DNA from: Tessaracoccus sp. SD287
Lineage (GTDB): Bacteria; Actinomycetota; Actinomycetes; Propionibacteriales; Propionibacteriaceae
Length of the DNA: 64,000 nucleotides
Direction: 5' to 3'
Assembly: GCF_017355265.1 (NCBI RefSeq)
Contig: NZ_JADIJQ010000005.1
Coordinates: forward strand, 56,154-120,153
Shown: piece by piece, positions 27,016 to 35,391 of the stretch
Layout of the letters: every line of letters starts with the position of its first letter
How positions within the stretch are numbered: position 1 is the first letter of the stretch
Notes under the pieces: model-generated
The model's database searches: none
The model's input: the letters and a program-made list of their open reading frames with translations, nothing else
Told to the model about the DNA's origin: nothing
Program-made: the position numbers and the translations under genes

Positions 27016-27591
27016 ATGGTGGTACGCCGTTTGGAAAGCCTTGGTCTGATTATCGGACCCTTGCTGTTCGCCCTGTCACCGCTCTTCTGGATCGACGGAC
27101 ACTATGGAGTGACCGGCGGGCTTCTCATTGCCATAGCCGCCGTGCCCTGGGTGTACGGACTCATTGGGGAATACAACGCCCTCCGCCCCCGGTTTCCCCT
27201 TCTGTCGGGGCTATGGATGCTTCTGGTGCTGATCGGCATGTTCGGCACCGTCGCGTTCGGGCTGCAAGGCGTGTTTGAGAGTGTGTTCGGTATCACCGAG
27301 TTTCGCTCGCTAGCTACTTTCGACATCTACCCACTCCCGGTGGCTATTGTGCTGATTCTGGCCGGACCGCTCTTTCCGGTCGCGCTTTTGTCCTTGGGCG
27401 CAATGCATTGGTGGACCGGGCTCACGCCCCGCTGGAGCGCTGTGTTGTTGGTATTTGCGGCGGCTGCGTTCCCGGTTGCGCGGATATCTCGATCTGTCCC
27501 AGTTGCGTTCATCGCTGACCTCGTCATGCTCGCAGCCTTCTGTGTGGTCGCCTGGTTTGCCTGGCATCGAAGGGACGAGGAATCCATATAA
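27016..27591 (+). CDS. Integral membrane protein, unknown function
   Basis: A 191-residue protein from ATG 27016 (MVVRRLESLGLIIGPLLFAL) with about six hydrophobic segments and almost no soluble part. The longer open frame to the left runs antisense to the transposase and is rejected. The ISL3 element ends 16 bp before the start codon, so the original promoter now lies 1.45 kb away on the other side of the insertion; expression must come from the element end or be lost. Use of TTT, TTG and GTG codons places it in the less GC-rich block. Confidence 0.65.
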   Translation: MVVRRLESLGLIIGPLLFALSPLFWIDGHYGVTGGLLIAIAAVPWVYGLIGEYNALRPRFPLLSGLWMLLVLIGMFGTVAFGLQGVFESVFGITEFRSLATFDIYPLPVAIVLILAGPLFPVALLSLGAMHWWTGLTPRWSAVLLVFAAAAFPVARISRSVPVAFIADLVMLAAFCVVAWFAWHRRDEESI

Positions 27592-27663
27592 CTTGCGGCT
27601 TGCGCTCAATGATGCAGAACTCTGACCCTGATTTCCAGAACATCGCAAGAAAGGTGCGCTCCC

Positions 27664-28200
27664 ATGACCACCCACTTCTATACTGCTTCAAGCCTCGACG
27701 GGTTCATCGCCACCCCCGAGCATTCCCTTGAGTGGCTGTTCAAGCAGGACTTCGATTTCGAAGGCCCCATGGCATACCCAGAGTTCGTGAAAGGAATTGG
27801 CGCTCTCTTCATGGGTGCTTCCTAGTATGAGTGGCTACTGAGCAACCAAGATGAGTGGGGCTACGAGCAGCCGGTCTGGGTATTCACTCATCGCGACCTG
27901 CCCGTTCCAGAAGGCGCAGATATCCGCTTTGTTCAGGGTTCAGTGACGCAGGCTCACGCAGAGGCCGTCCTAGCTGCGCAGGGAAAAGATATTTGGGTGG
28001 TGGGCGGTGGCGACCTTGCTGGCCAGTTCGCAGATGCTGAGCTACTCGACGAAGTCTGGGTACAGTTCGCGCCGGTAACACTTGGTTCCGGCCAGCCTCT
28101 CCTTCCGCGAAATCTGCAACTCGAAATCATTGACCACGCTCGCAATCGCGATTTCATTTGCATTCGATACCGGGTACTCCGAGAGACGCCTCACCCGTAG
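27664..28200 (+). pseudogene. Dihydrofolate reductase/RibD-C-like gene with in-frame stop
   Basis: Starting at ATG 27664 with AAGAAAGG upstream, the frame encodes MTTHFYTASSLDGFIATPEH, typical of the RibD C-terminal/DHFR-like family, and reads LFMGAS to a TAG at 27823-27825. The same frame then continues as YEWLLSNQDEWGY...DIWVVGGGDLAGQFADA...VTLGSGQPLLP to the stop at 28198-28200, the conserved second half. The stop sits where relatives have a threonine or similar residue, so one substitution explains it. Without readthrough the product is a 53-residue fragment. Confidence 0.75.
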
Positions 28201-28259
28201 ATCTTGAAATCCGCCGCAGACTCGCGCGCAGGCAGGAAGTGATCCACAGAATCGATCAC

Positions 28260-28304
28260 TTGACAGACTGGAAAGTGATAGCTTAATCTTTCCAACATGG
28301 AAAG
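28260..28304 (+). promoter_or_regulatory. Promoter with overlapping TGGAAAG operator; leaderless start likely
   Basis: TTGACA at 28260-28265, a 17-bp spacer and TTAATC at 28283-28288 form a good promoter whose start point would fall about 28295-28297, right at the ATG at 28297; no ribosome site precedes that ATG. TGGAAAG (28269-28275) and its complement CTTTCCA (28288-28294) form a 7-bp inverted repeat across the promoter, and a third TGGAAAG overlaps the start codon (28298-28304). The winged-helix gene at 28761 is the obvious candidate autoregulator. Confidence 0.5.
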
Positions 28305-28764
28305 TAATGAGATTCAACAACAGCTCCGCGAGGCCGAGCGGGCAGCCGCCGCGCCCCATATCGCTCTCCCCAGGTCCCCCTGGTGGCACACTCTCCTGAT
28401 CAGCCTCACGGGTCCAGCCCTCGTGCTGCTCGTGACGCAAACGCAGGGATTGTTTTCCGAGCGCACCCCTTTGGGGTCTATCCCGACCCTTACGATCGTG
28501 CTCATTGCACTTGTCGTGATCCTCGACCAAAGAAAACGCCGCGGCGTCACCCCAAAGGGCAAGGCTCCCCAAGAAATCCGCCGAGTTTTCAACTGGTACT
28601 TACTCGGCACGATCATACTCATAGCAGGCGTCTTCGCGCTGGCCGTCACGAGTTCACTCTGGGTAAGCATTCCGGTAAGTTTCGTGGCATGCCTGGGTGG
28701 GCTGACCTGGTTCGGCATCGCCTACGAGCGGGCTGCCGATCGTGTACGGGTTCGACTGGCATGA
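28297..28764 (+). CDS. Four-segment membrane protein paired with a regulator
   Basis: A 155-residue protein with four hydrophobic segments (LLISLTGPALVLLVTQT, IPTLTIVLIALVVILD, WYLLGTIILIAGVFALAV, SIPVSFVACLGGLTWFGI) and an N-terminal charged helix (MESNEIQQQLREAERAA). It overlaps the following winged-helix gene by ATGA. Such membrane-protein plus regulator pairs are frequent in Microbacteriaceae-type genomes, often linked to envelope stress or drug response, but this family has no defined role that I recognise. Confidence 0.65.
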   Translation: MESNEIQQQLREAERAAAAPHIALPRSPWWHTLLISLTGPALVLLVTQTQGLFSERTPLGSIPTLTIVLIALVVILDQRKRRGVTPKGKAPQEIRRVFNWYLLGTIILIAGVFALAVTSSLWVSIPVSFVACLGGLTWFGIAYERAADRVRVRLA

Positions 28765-29090
28765 TTTCCGACCTCGACCCGGTCATTCACGCGCCCAAAC
28801 GGCTCGCGCTTATGGCACTGCTTGCCCACGCTCAAGACGCAGATTTCGGGTTTGTGCGCGATGCATTGGGGGTCAGCGATTCCGACCTCTCCAAGCAGGC
28901 CACTGCTCTGACTGAGGCCAGCTACATCACGGTCGCCAAGGCGGGCCGCGGGCGAGGCGGCACGACCACATTTCGAATCACCAAGCAAGGTCGCACCGCG
29001 TACGAAAAACATCGGGCCGCACTAGAAGCCTTGCTCGCGGGGAGCAATTTCAGCGTCTCGTCTGACAGCACTGTAGCTAAGGAGTCGTAG
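28761..29090 (+). CDS. Winged-helix transcriptional regulator
   Basis: A 109-residue protein starting MISDLDPVIHAPKRLALMAL. The sequence shows a single winged-helix domain: DADFGFVRDALGVSDSDLSKQ (recognition helix region), ASYITVAKAGRGRGGTTTF (wing with glycines) and TKQGRTAYEKH, the pattern of the ArsR/MarR-like family seen in actinobacteria. It is translationally coupled to the preceding membrane protein and probably binds the TGGAAAG palindrome at the operon promoter. Confidence 0.75.
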   Translation: MISDLDPVIHAPKRLALMALLAHAQDADFGFVRDALGVSDSDLSKQATALTEASYITVAKAGRGRGGTTTFRITKQGRTAYEKHRAALEALLAGSNFSVSSDSTVAKES

Positions 29091-29135
29091 CCAGACGGCA
29101 TGGCACTCATCAGGCCTCCCGAATAAGCTTCAACC

Positions 29136-29438
29136 ATGACCGATTCACAACCACAGAACGCATCCGGCTCAGTTTCTCCGAGGATCGGCCTGCCCGGTAT
29201 CGCCGCAATCTTCTTTACGCTCACGCCGATCCTCTTGATTCTCGGCTGGATGATCTTCATGGGCACCTCAAGCCGTGATTTCTTCTCCGGAGCCCCCTTT
29301 CAAGCCATGCTCGGAACGTTTTTGATCTTGATCGGCCTATTGTGCCTGTTCTCTGCGCTTCTGCTTGTGGGAGTTCGTGTCATCGCCCAACAGCACCTCA
29401 ACGTGCTCGTTCAGCTCAGCAGCCCCCGCCCGGAGTAA
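29136..29438 (+). CDS. Small two-segment membrane protein
   Basis: A 100-residue protein with two hydrophobic segments (GLPGIAAIFFTLTPILLILG and MLGTFLILIGLLCLFSALLL, adjacent parts) and a polar N-terminus. The start ATG at 29136 has no strong ribosome site. It has no motif that I recognise. It sits between the regulator pair and the VIT-type transporter in the same direction, without overlap. Confidence 0.5.
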   Translation: MTDSQPQNASGSVSPRIGLPGIAAIFFTLTPILLILGWMIFMGTSSRDFFSGAPFQAMLGTFLILIGLLCLFSALLLVGVRVIAQQHLNVLVQLSSPRPE

Positions 29439-29553
29439 CAAACTGGGCCATTCACGGAGGAAATCTTCGTCGTGACGCAGTCGATTTGCGCGGCCCGACC
29501 ACCTTCAAAAACGGGTTCTCACGCATCGAGAATGATTGCTAACGTTGCCTCAC

Positions 29554-30279
29554 GTGAAGGAAATCAACATCGCAAACCCACACGAGTACGACCACACTCA
29601 CTCGTCCTCCGCCGGGTCTGGGTGGCTTCGCGCTTCGGTGTTCGGTGCGATGGACGGCCTCGTCTCAAACACCGGCCTCATTTCAGGTATTGCCGCAGCA
29701 GGCGCTTCCCCTGGCATTATCGCGATCACCGGTATCTCGGGCCTCATCTCTGGCGCGATCTCAATGGCGCTTGGCGAATACACCTCCGTGCGGACGCAGA
29801 ACGAGCAGCTTCAAGTTGAGATCGACACCGAGCGCGACGCCCTCACTCGCAATCCAGAAGGCGAGGAGGCCGAACTCTCGATCATGTTCGAGTCGCTCGG
29901 CATGCACCCTAGTACAGCTCGCGATGCCGCTTCACAGGTGCACGCGAACACCGAACAGGCGCTCAGAGTGCACCTCGCGCACGAACTTGGCTTGAGCCCC
30001 GACGAAAAGCAATCGCCGAGGGTGGCGGCAATCGCATCTCTTGTCTCCTTTAGCGTGGGTGCGATTATCCCGGTCCTTCCGTTCCTGATCGGCTTCGGAA
30101 CCCTCGGGTGGGGGCTCCTCTTCGGCGGAGTGGGTCTTCTCGCTGCGGGCTTCGCTGCCGCAAAGTTCACTGACCGCAACCCCTTCGCGAGCGCGGGCCG
30201 CCAGCTGCTCTTCGGCGGCATCGCCGTCGCGGCCACCTATGGCATTGGTACGCTCCTCGGGGTCTCACAACTCGGTTAA
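29554..30279 (+). CDS. VIT1/CCC1-family iron/manganese transporter
   Basis: A 241-residue protein from GTG 29554 (VKEINIANPHEYDHTHS); a TTG at 29536 is an alternative start. The VIT signature is clear: WLRASVFGAMDGLVSNTGLI in the first helix and ISGAISMALGEYTSV in the second, with the conserved aspartate, serine and glutamate of the metal path. A cytoplasmic acidic/helical insert (GEEAELSIMFESLGMHPSTA) contributes metal binding in this family. The last three helices lie at about 155-241. It likely exports or stores Fe2+/Mn2+. No iron box is visible upstream. Confidence 0.85.
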   Translation: MKEINIANPHEYDHTHSSSAGSGWLRASVFGAMDGLVSNTGLISGIAAAGASPGIIAITGISGLISGAISMALGEYTSVRTQNEQLQVEIDTERDALTRNPEGEEAELSIMFESLGMHPSTARDAASQVHANTEQALRVHLAHELGLSPDEKQSPRVAAIASLVSFSVGAIIPVLPFLIGFGTLGWGLLFGGVGLLAAGFAAAKFTDRNPFASAGRQLLFGGIAVAATYGIGTLLGVSQLG

Positions 30280-30389
30280 TCGGCGAAGATCGAGCCCACA
30301 CTCTTCAGCAGCGCCCAATTGGCTTGGTGATCCTCAAAATCACGCGATCCTCGCAATTCGAATCTCTGCTGTGGCCGTAGGCTTAACGC

Positions 30390-30728
30390 ATGCCAAGCCC
30401 GGAGTTCGTCGACGCAGTGCTCGACGTCATCAGGCGCATCCCGCCAGGGCGCGTCATGACATACGGTGACATTGCGCACGCACTTGGGTCCAACGCTCCG
30501 CGGGCAGTCGGTCGAGTGCTCGCCTACTACGGCCACGCCGTCACCTGGTGGCGAGTCGTGCCGGCGAGTGGACTGCCACCGCAGGGACACAGTCGTCTCG
30601 CCCTTCCCCACTACCTTGAAGAGGGCACACCGCTCAGGTGCCAGGTATCGGAGGACGACTACCGCATCGCTCTGTCATCGGCCCGACTCAGCTACGATCA
30701 TGAAATTTACTCGGAGGTTGCCCCTTGA
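30390..30728 (+). CDS. Alkyltransferase-like (ATL) MGMT-family protein
   Basis: A 112-residue protein with the MGMT DNA-binding domain: FVDAVLDVIRRIPPGRVMTY, GDIAHALGSNAPRAVGRVL and a helix leading to WWRVVPASG. The place of the alkyl-acceptor motif PCHR is occupied by TWWRVV, so there is no reactive cysteine. ATL proteins bind O6-alkylguanine without repairing it and hand the lesion to nucleotide excision repair. It overlaps the next gene start by ATGA-type spacing (stop 30726-30728, start 30725). Confidence 0.8.
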   Translation: MPSPEFVDAVLDVIRRIPPGRVMTYGDIAHALGSNAPRAVGRVLAYYGHAVTWWRVVPASGLPPQGHSRLALPHYLEEGTPLRCQVSEDDYRIALSSARLSYDHEIYSEVAP

Positions 30729-31372
30729 ACCGTAATGCCCCACGACGAGGCGCATCAAAAGGCAGCCCTCTGAGGTCGATCAAGCGACCGCAGTCAGCTG
30801 GCAAGAAGGCCGGGGCCGCCTCGAAAAAGCAGGCCGCTGCCAAGGCAACGCCCAAACCGGAACGGGTGGAGCTGCCGACGCTGCAGCTCGGCTTCGTGCG
30901 CGGCGTGGCCCCAAGCAAGTGGGCCGAGCGTTGGGCGCGAGCAGTGCGAGAACAACCGTTGGAACTCGTGCCTGTGGACCTGCACGAGGTTGAGAACGCC
31001 CGCACAGAGTTCGATGTATTGCTAGAACGAGTTGCACCCGGAGCTATTACCGCGGGAAGCGAGGCGGCAGCGCGCACCCGGCACGCGATGCACCTCTACA
31101 ACGAGACCATCGCTCTTGTGGTTCCGGCAGATCACGAGCTCGCGAAGCTGGGAGAGATTGATCTCGAGGATCTCTCCTTATTGACGCTCCTCGCACACCC
31201 GGATCACTTCGCCGAGTGGCCCGAACCCCAGGAGTGGAAAGACCCTTCTTGGACGCCACGAAACGCCAAGGCAACACTCGAGCTCGTAGCGACTGGGCTC
31301 GGCGGCGCGCTCATGGCGCAGCCCCTGGCCAGGCACCTCTCTAACAAGCGTGTGCACGCCGTGATTCCCTGA
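30725..31372 (+). pseudogene. LysR substrate-binding-domain gene, 5' part (split by an IS)
   Basis: This frame encodes 215 residues: a lysine/alanine-rich N-terminal tail (KKAGAASKKQAAAKATPKP), then a LysR-type effector domain (LQLGFVRGVAPSKW, FDVLLERVAPGAI, LVATGLGGALMAQPLA). It stops within six bases after the IS1634-type element begins. Joining codon ATT at 31364-31366 to the sequence after the right target repeat restores ...HAVIPVTHNGETLLPG and 44 further residues, giving an original protein of 258 residues. There is no HTH, as in a family of actinobacterial LysR-substrate-binding-only proteins. Confidence 0.8.
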
Positions 31373-33400
31373 GTTCCGCAGCTGAGTGACTGCTTGGGGG
31401 CGCGGTTGTGGGGGTTGACCTGCGGAAACGCGTGTTTGGCCGGTGACACGGCGTGTCACTAGCCCTGTCCCGGCGGGAGGATCAGCCCGCGGTGGCGAGG
31501 TCCAGGATCCGGGGCGGGGCGGTGATGTCGAGCTGGGCGAGGATCTTGGCCTGCTCGCTGGTGAGGTCGGTGCTCTGCTGGTAGGTGCCGGCCGGGCCGG
31601 TGAAGGTGCCCACGTACAGCCGCTGGAGTTCGGCGCGCAGGTTGTTCCAGGTGTCGCCGGTGGTGGTCTCGATGATCCGGATCAGCAGCAGCGCGAGCCA
31701 GCACAAGACGACGTGGGCGCGGATGCGGTCCTCGAGTCGGTGGTGGACCGGGCGTAGGTCCAGGATCTGTTTCATGTCGCGCCAGCCGCGTTCGACCTCC
31801 AGCAGCTGCTTGTAGCCCAGCGCGATGTCTTGCGCGGAGAGGTGGGGGTCGCTGGAGCGCAGCAGGTACTTGCCGTCCAGCTTGGCCTCCTCGGCGATCG
31901 CGTCCGCGTCGATGCGGAGTAGCCCGCTGGGGGTGACGCGCAGGTAGCGGTTCAGCCCGGGCTTGGTGGAGATCACCCCACGCAGCTCGGCCCGCTTGGT
32001 CTTGGTGAGCTTGTCGGAGTTCTTGATCATCTCGGTGAGCCGTGCGAGCAGTGCCGTCCGCACCAGGGCGTCGCGGTCGGCGGCCTCGGGGTTGTGACAG
32101 ATGACGAACCGTTCGCTCTCGCTGATCCGTACTTCCTTGACGCGCAGGTTGTCGGCGACGTCTTGGTAGCGGCCGGCCCGCCCCAACGCGGCAGTGGCTT
32201 CGGCCGAGCCGGAACGGAGCTTCTCGCCCAGGATGTAACCGCCGCCGGCGCGTTGGAGGTAGCGGCGGTTCTCCGCTGAGGTGAACCCGCGGTCGGCGAC
32301 CCACACCACCCGGGCCAGGTTCCAGTCGCGCATGTCGTCCTTGACCTGGCGGATCAGCGCCGAGTCGGAGGTGTTGCCCGGCCAGCACCACACCCGTACC
32401 GGGATCCCCTCGCGGGTCACGGCCATCCCGACGACGACCTGCGGCAGGTCCTCGCGGTGGTCCTTGGACTTGCCGTAGGTGCGGAACCCGGCCTGCTTGA
32501 CCGCACCGCTCGGCAGCTCGCCGCCGTCGTCGTCGCCGTCGCCGTCAGCGGTGGTGTCGATGGTGGTGGCCACGGGGTTGCCCTTGACGTCGCGCCAGAG
32601 GGGTTCGTCGCCGGTCTCGGTTTCGAAGTAGGTGGAGGTGGTCTCGAAGAACAGCAGGTCGACCTGCAGGTTGAGCAGGTCCGCGGTCGAGGCGTACACG
32701 TCCTTGGCCAGGGCTGGTTCGACGGCCAGGAGCCAGTCCATCGCCCGGTAGCAGGCGTCGTCGCTGACCTCGGACAGGCCAGGAACGTGCACGTCACGGT
32801 TGACCCAGCCCGCGGCGGCCAGCTTCGAGGACGGTGCCAGTGCACGGTTGGCGACCAACGCGAACAGCACCCGCTCAACGGTGGCGTCGCGGCGGGTCCC
32901 GCTCAGCAGGGTGCGCATCGTCTTGGCGATCCCGAGCCGGGTCCACAACGCGTCCAGCACCCAGGCCCCGCCCAGCGGCCGGGACTCGATGAAGCCCAAC
33001 CCGGGCAGCCCACCGGCCTGATCCTCGACCTGGCTGCCTCTCGAGGTCTCGCCGAGCAGCCGGGACAGCGACCCGATCAACCGCTGCACCGCGGCCCGGT
33101 CCAGCTCCTCGGCCCGGCCGAAGTTGTACAGCACCTTCATCCGCGCGCTCTTCGCAGCCGGATCCCACTCGTTGTGCGCCAGCTGCAGGTACCGCACCAC
33201 GGTGCCGTCCTTGTTCCGCCGCGACGACGTCCTCACGAACATGTCACCAGACGCTACCCGGGCAACACGCGCCTAAGCCAGCCAAACACGCCCAGTCGTG
33301 TCACTAGGCGTTTCGGGATGCGTCACCACCCCGCGAACCGCTGACCTGCACGTTCGTCCCCCGACATGTCCCAGAAACGCGATCAGCTGCGGAACTCAGG
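31368..33400 (-). mobile_element. IS1634-family insertion sequence with 5-bp target duplication
   Basis: A 2033-bp element with perfect 18-bp terminal inverted repeats: CCTGAGTTCCGCAGCTGA at 31368-31385 and its complement at 33383-33400. GATTC flanks both sides (31363-31367 and 33401-33405), a duplication length normal for IS1634/IS1549-type elements. Further inverted similarity lies inside the ends (CGTGTTTGGC near 31430 against GCCAAACACG near 33280, plus GTGTCACTAG on both sides). It interrupts the LysR-domain gene. Confidence 0.92.
31482..33242 (-). CDS. IS1634-family transposase
   Basis: A 586-residue DDE transposase of the IS4 superfamily. It starts MFVRTSSRRNKDGTVVRYLQ, the typical beginning of IS1634/IS1549 enzymes. 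The catalytic region includes LLFFETTSTYFETET (first acidic site region), VVWVADRGFTSAENRRYL (second aspartate, DRGF) and a C-terminal Y-x-QLLEVERGWRDMKQILDLRP (glutamate of the Y-R-E signature). The frame is intact over the full family length, so the element may be mobile. Confidence 0.9.
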   Translation of the reverse strand: MFVRTSSRRNKDGTVVRYLQLAHNEWDPAAKSARMKVLYNFGRAEELDRAAVQRLIGSLSRLLGETSRGSQVEDQAGGLPGLGFIESRPLGGAWVLDALWTRLGIAKTMRTLLSGTRRDATVERVLFALVANRALAPSSKLAAAGWVNRDVHVPGLSEVSDDACYRAMDWLLAVEPALAKDVYASTADLLNLQVDLLFFETTSTYFETETGDEPLWRDVKGNPVATTIDTTADGDGDDDGGELPSGAVKQAGFRTYGKSKDHREDLPQVVVGMAVTREGIPVRVWCWPGNTSDSALIRQVKDDMRDWNLARVVWVADRGFTSAENRRYLQRAGGGYILGEKLRSGSAEATAALGRAGRYQDVADNLRVKEVRISESERFVICHNPEAADRDALVRTALLARLTEMIKNSDKLTKTKRAELRGVISTKPGLNRYLRVTPSGLLRIDADAIAEEAKLDGKYLLRSSDPHLSAQDIALGYKQLLEVERGWRDMKQILDLRPVHHRLEDRIRAHVVLCWLALLLIRIIETTTGDTWNNLRAELQRLYVGTFTGPAGTYQQSTDLTSEQAKILAQLDITAPPRILDLATAG

Positions 33401-33539
33401 GATTCCGGTCACACACAATGGGGAAACGCTTCTGCCTGGAACTGAAATCTGGGCAAGCTGGCGCATTGAACGGGACGGACCTGACGTGCAGCACCTCGTC
33501 GGGGTGCTTCGTGGCCGCACTGCTCGAAGCAGCAGGTAG
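33401..33539 (+). pseudogene. LysR-domain gene, displaced 3' part
   Basis: After the right target repeat the frame PVTHNGETLLPGTEIWASWR...VLRGRTARSSR runs to TAG at 33537-33539. It has no start of its own and completes the gene truncated at 31372; the basic end (RGRTARSSR) mirrors the basic N-terminal tail of the same protein. About 100 bp of unassigned sequence follow before a surface-protein fragment. Confidence 0.75.
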
Positions 33540-33639
33540 AAGCAATCCCGCCCACTGGGCATCTCTCTTGACTCGCTGCGTTCGGGCCGACGCGCGACTC
33601 CCCACCTGCAACCCCGACCATAACTGCCGCCAAAAGCAG

Positions 33640-33986
33640 CAACCCGCAAGTGCCGGAAATGATCAACGTCTCCGCGCCAGACTCTGGGTCGCGATGGAGC
33701 AGTGATTCGATCCACCAATAAGTGCCGGCCCTGTCTACTTGGACTCCGGGAGAGGTGTAGCGCTCGCCGCTGTGAGGTCCGGCAGTTACGGCAATTGGTT
33801 CGGTGCGGCCGGCAAGATTCTCCATCGTGCACACCGCCTCACCGTTCAGCGCGTCTACCTCGGCCTGAGTCCAGGCAGTGTCGGTGAGCTCACCATTTTG
33901 ATCGTGTTTGAGGTCTCCCGCCACCGGCGACTTGAACACCTCAAAGGTGAGTTCAGAGCCTGCCGGCACCGAGCCATCTACAAGTA
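33640..33986 (-). pseudogene. Internal fragment of a cell-surface (isopeptide/adhesin-type) protein
   Basis: On the minus strand the frame reads VPAGSELTFEVFKSPVAGD, LTDTAWTQAEVDALNGEAVC and AGTYWWIESLLHRDPESGAE ending SGTCGL, a repeat-type domain of large actinobacterial surface proteins with SpaA-like features and paired cysteines. It is cut at the 5' side by the IS256-type end near 33987, and the conserved sequence stops near 33640, after which the open frame is antisense noise. Only this internal piece remains. Confidence 0.5.
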
Positions 33987-35391
33987 GTGCCCCGTATAGT
34001 GGTGTAGCCGCGCTGGTGGCCGACCCGTCATTGACGTGGACGCGGTCACCGTGTGGTCCTTCGAGTCAACCTTCCACAGAATCCTCGAAAGGACATCACT
34101 ACGATGACCGCTCCACATATTGTCGACCCTCAGACCGTACTTACGGAAGCCCTCGGCGACGCGTCGCCAGATCTGATGCGAGATCTCTTGCAAACCATGA
34201 TCAACGCGCTCCTGTCCGCCGACGCAGACGCCGTCGTCGGTGCCGAATGGGGCAAACCCAGCCCCGACCGTGTCACGCAGCGCAACGGCTACCGGCACCG
34301 CGACCTCGACACCCGCGTCGGCACCATCGATGTTGCGATCCCGAAGCTCCGCCAGGGCACCTATTTCCCAGAGTGGCTCATGGAACGACGCAAGCGCGCC
34401 GAGTCCGCGCTGATCACCGTTGTGGCCGACTGCTACCTCGCCGGAGTGAGCACCCGCCGGATGGACAAACTCGTCAAGACCCTCGGCATTCACTCGTTGT
34501 CGAAGTCGCAAGTCTCTCGCATGGCCGCCGAGCTCGACGAGCACGTCGAACAGTTCCGTCACCGGCCACTTGGCGACGCGGGTCCGTTCACGTTCGTCGC
34601 CGCTGACGCGCTGACGATGAAGGTCCGCGAGGGCGGCCGGGTGATCAATGCCGTCGTCCTGGTCGCCACTGGCGTCAACGCTGACGGGCGGCGGGAGGTC
34701 CTCGGGTTGCGGGTCGCGACCAGTGAGACCGGAGCGGCCTGGAACAGTTTCTTCGCTGATCTCGTCGCCCGCGGGCTGACTGGCGTTCGCCTCGTCACCA
34801 GTGACGCGCACCAAGGGCTCGTGGAAGCGATCGCCGCGAACCTGCCCGGCGCGTCTTGGCAGCGTTGCCGCACGCACTACGCCGCGAACCTCATGTCGGT
34901 GACGCCGAAGAGCATGTGGCCGGCAGTGAAGGCGATGCTCCATTCGGTCTACGACCAGCCCGACGCCGCGGCCGTGAACGCGAAGGCGACCGTCTCCTGG
35001 ACTATGTCAACGGAAAGCTCCCCGACGCGTATGAGCACCTCGACGCCGCCAGAGCCGACATCCTCGCCTTCACCCAGTTCCCCGAGGGGCTTTGGCAACA
35101 GATCTGGTCAAACAACCCGAACGAGAGGCTGAACCGGGAGATCCGTCGCCGCACCGACAGCGTCGGCATCTTCCCAAACCGCGACGCGATCATCCGACTC
35201 GTCGGGGCTGTTCTTGCTGAGCAGACCGACGAATGGGCCGAGGGCCGCCGCTACCTCGGACTCGACATCCTCGCTAGATCCCGGCTCTGCCTCGTCTCCG
35301 ACACCGGAACTGAGGTGATCGCCGACACCGTCCTTCAACTCAGCGCCTAACCATCACAATCGAAGGACACTGCGCTACACCACTACCTGGG
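33987..35391 (+). mobile_element. IS256-family element, defective
   Basis: The left end begins near GTGCCCCGTATAGTGGTGTAGC (33987-34008) and the right end near GCTACACCACTACCTGGGG (35374-35392). TAGTGGTGTAGC and its complement are shared, with small differences outward (CCCC-GTA versus CCCC-AGG), as expected for IS256-type imperfect ends. I could not find the usual 8-9-bp target duplication: the left flank is a surface-protein fragment and the right flank a DprA-like gene. The transposase is frameshifted, so the copy is inactive. Confidence 0.75.
34104..35350 (+). pseudogene. IS256-family transposase, single-base frameshift
   Basis: From ATG 34104 (GAAAGGA upstream) the first frame gives a normal IS256/MULE-type enzyme: NGYRHRDLDTRVGTIDVAIP, FVAADALTMKVREGG (first D), [13 protein letters not shown] (second D) and [12 protein letters not shown]. 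At about 34987 the family sequence moves to another frame: after VNAK it continues as [18 protein letters not shown], then [18 protein letters not shown] (with the catalytic glutamate) and [15 protein letters not shown] to 35350. One missing base in the GCGAAGGCGACC stretch explains it. Confidence 0.85.

Noticed and set aside
30390..30728. Active O6-methylguanine methyltransferase
   Set aside because: The acceptor cysteine motif PCHR is replaced, so only an alkyltransferase-like binding role can be supported.
33409..33640. C-terminal half of the minus-strand frame with the surface-protein fragment
   Set aside because: It is antisense to the displaced LysR-domain end and has no surface-protein features.
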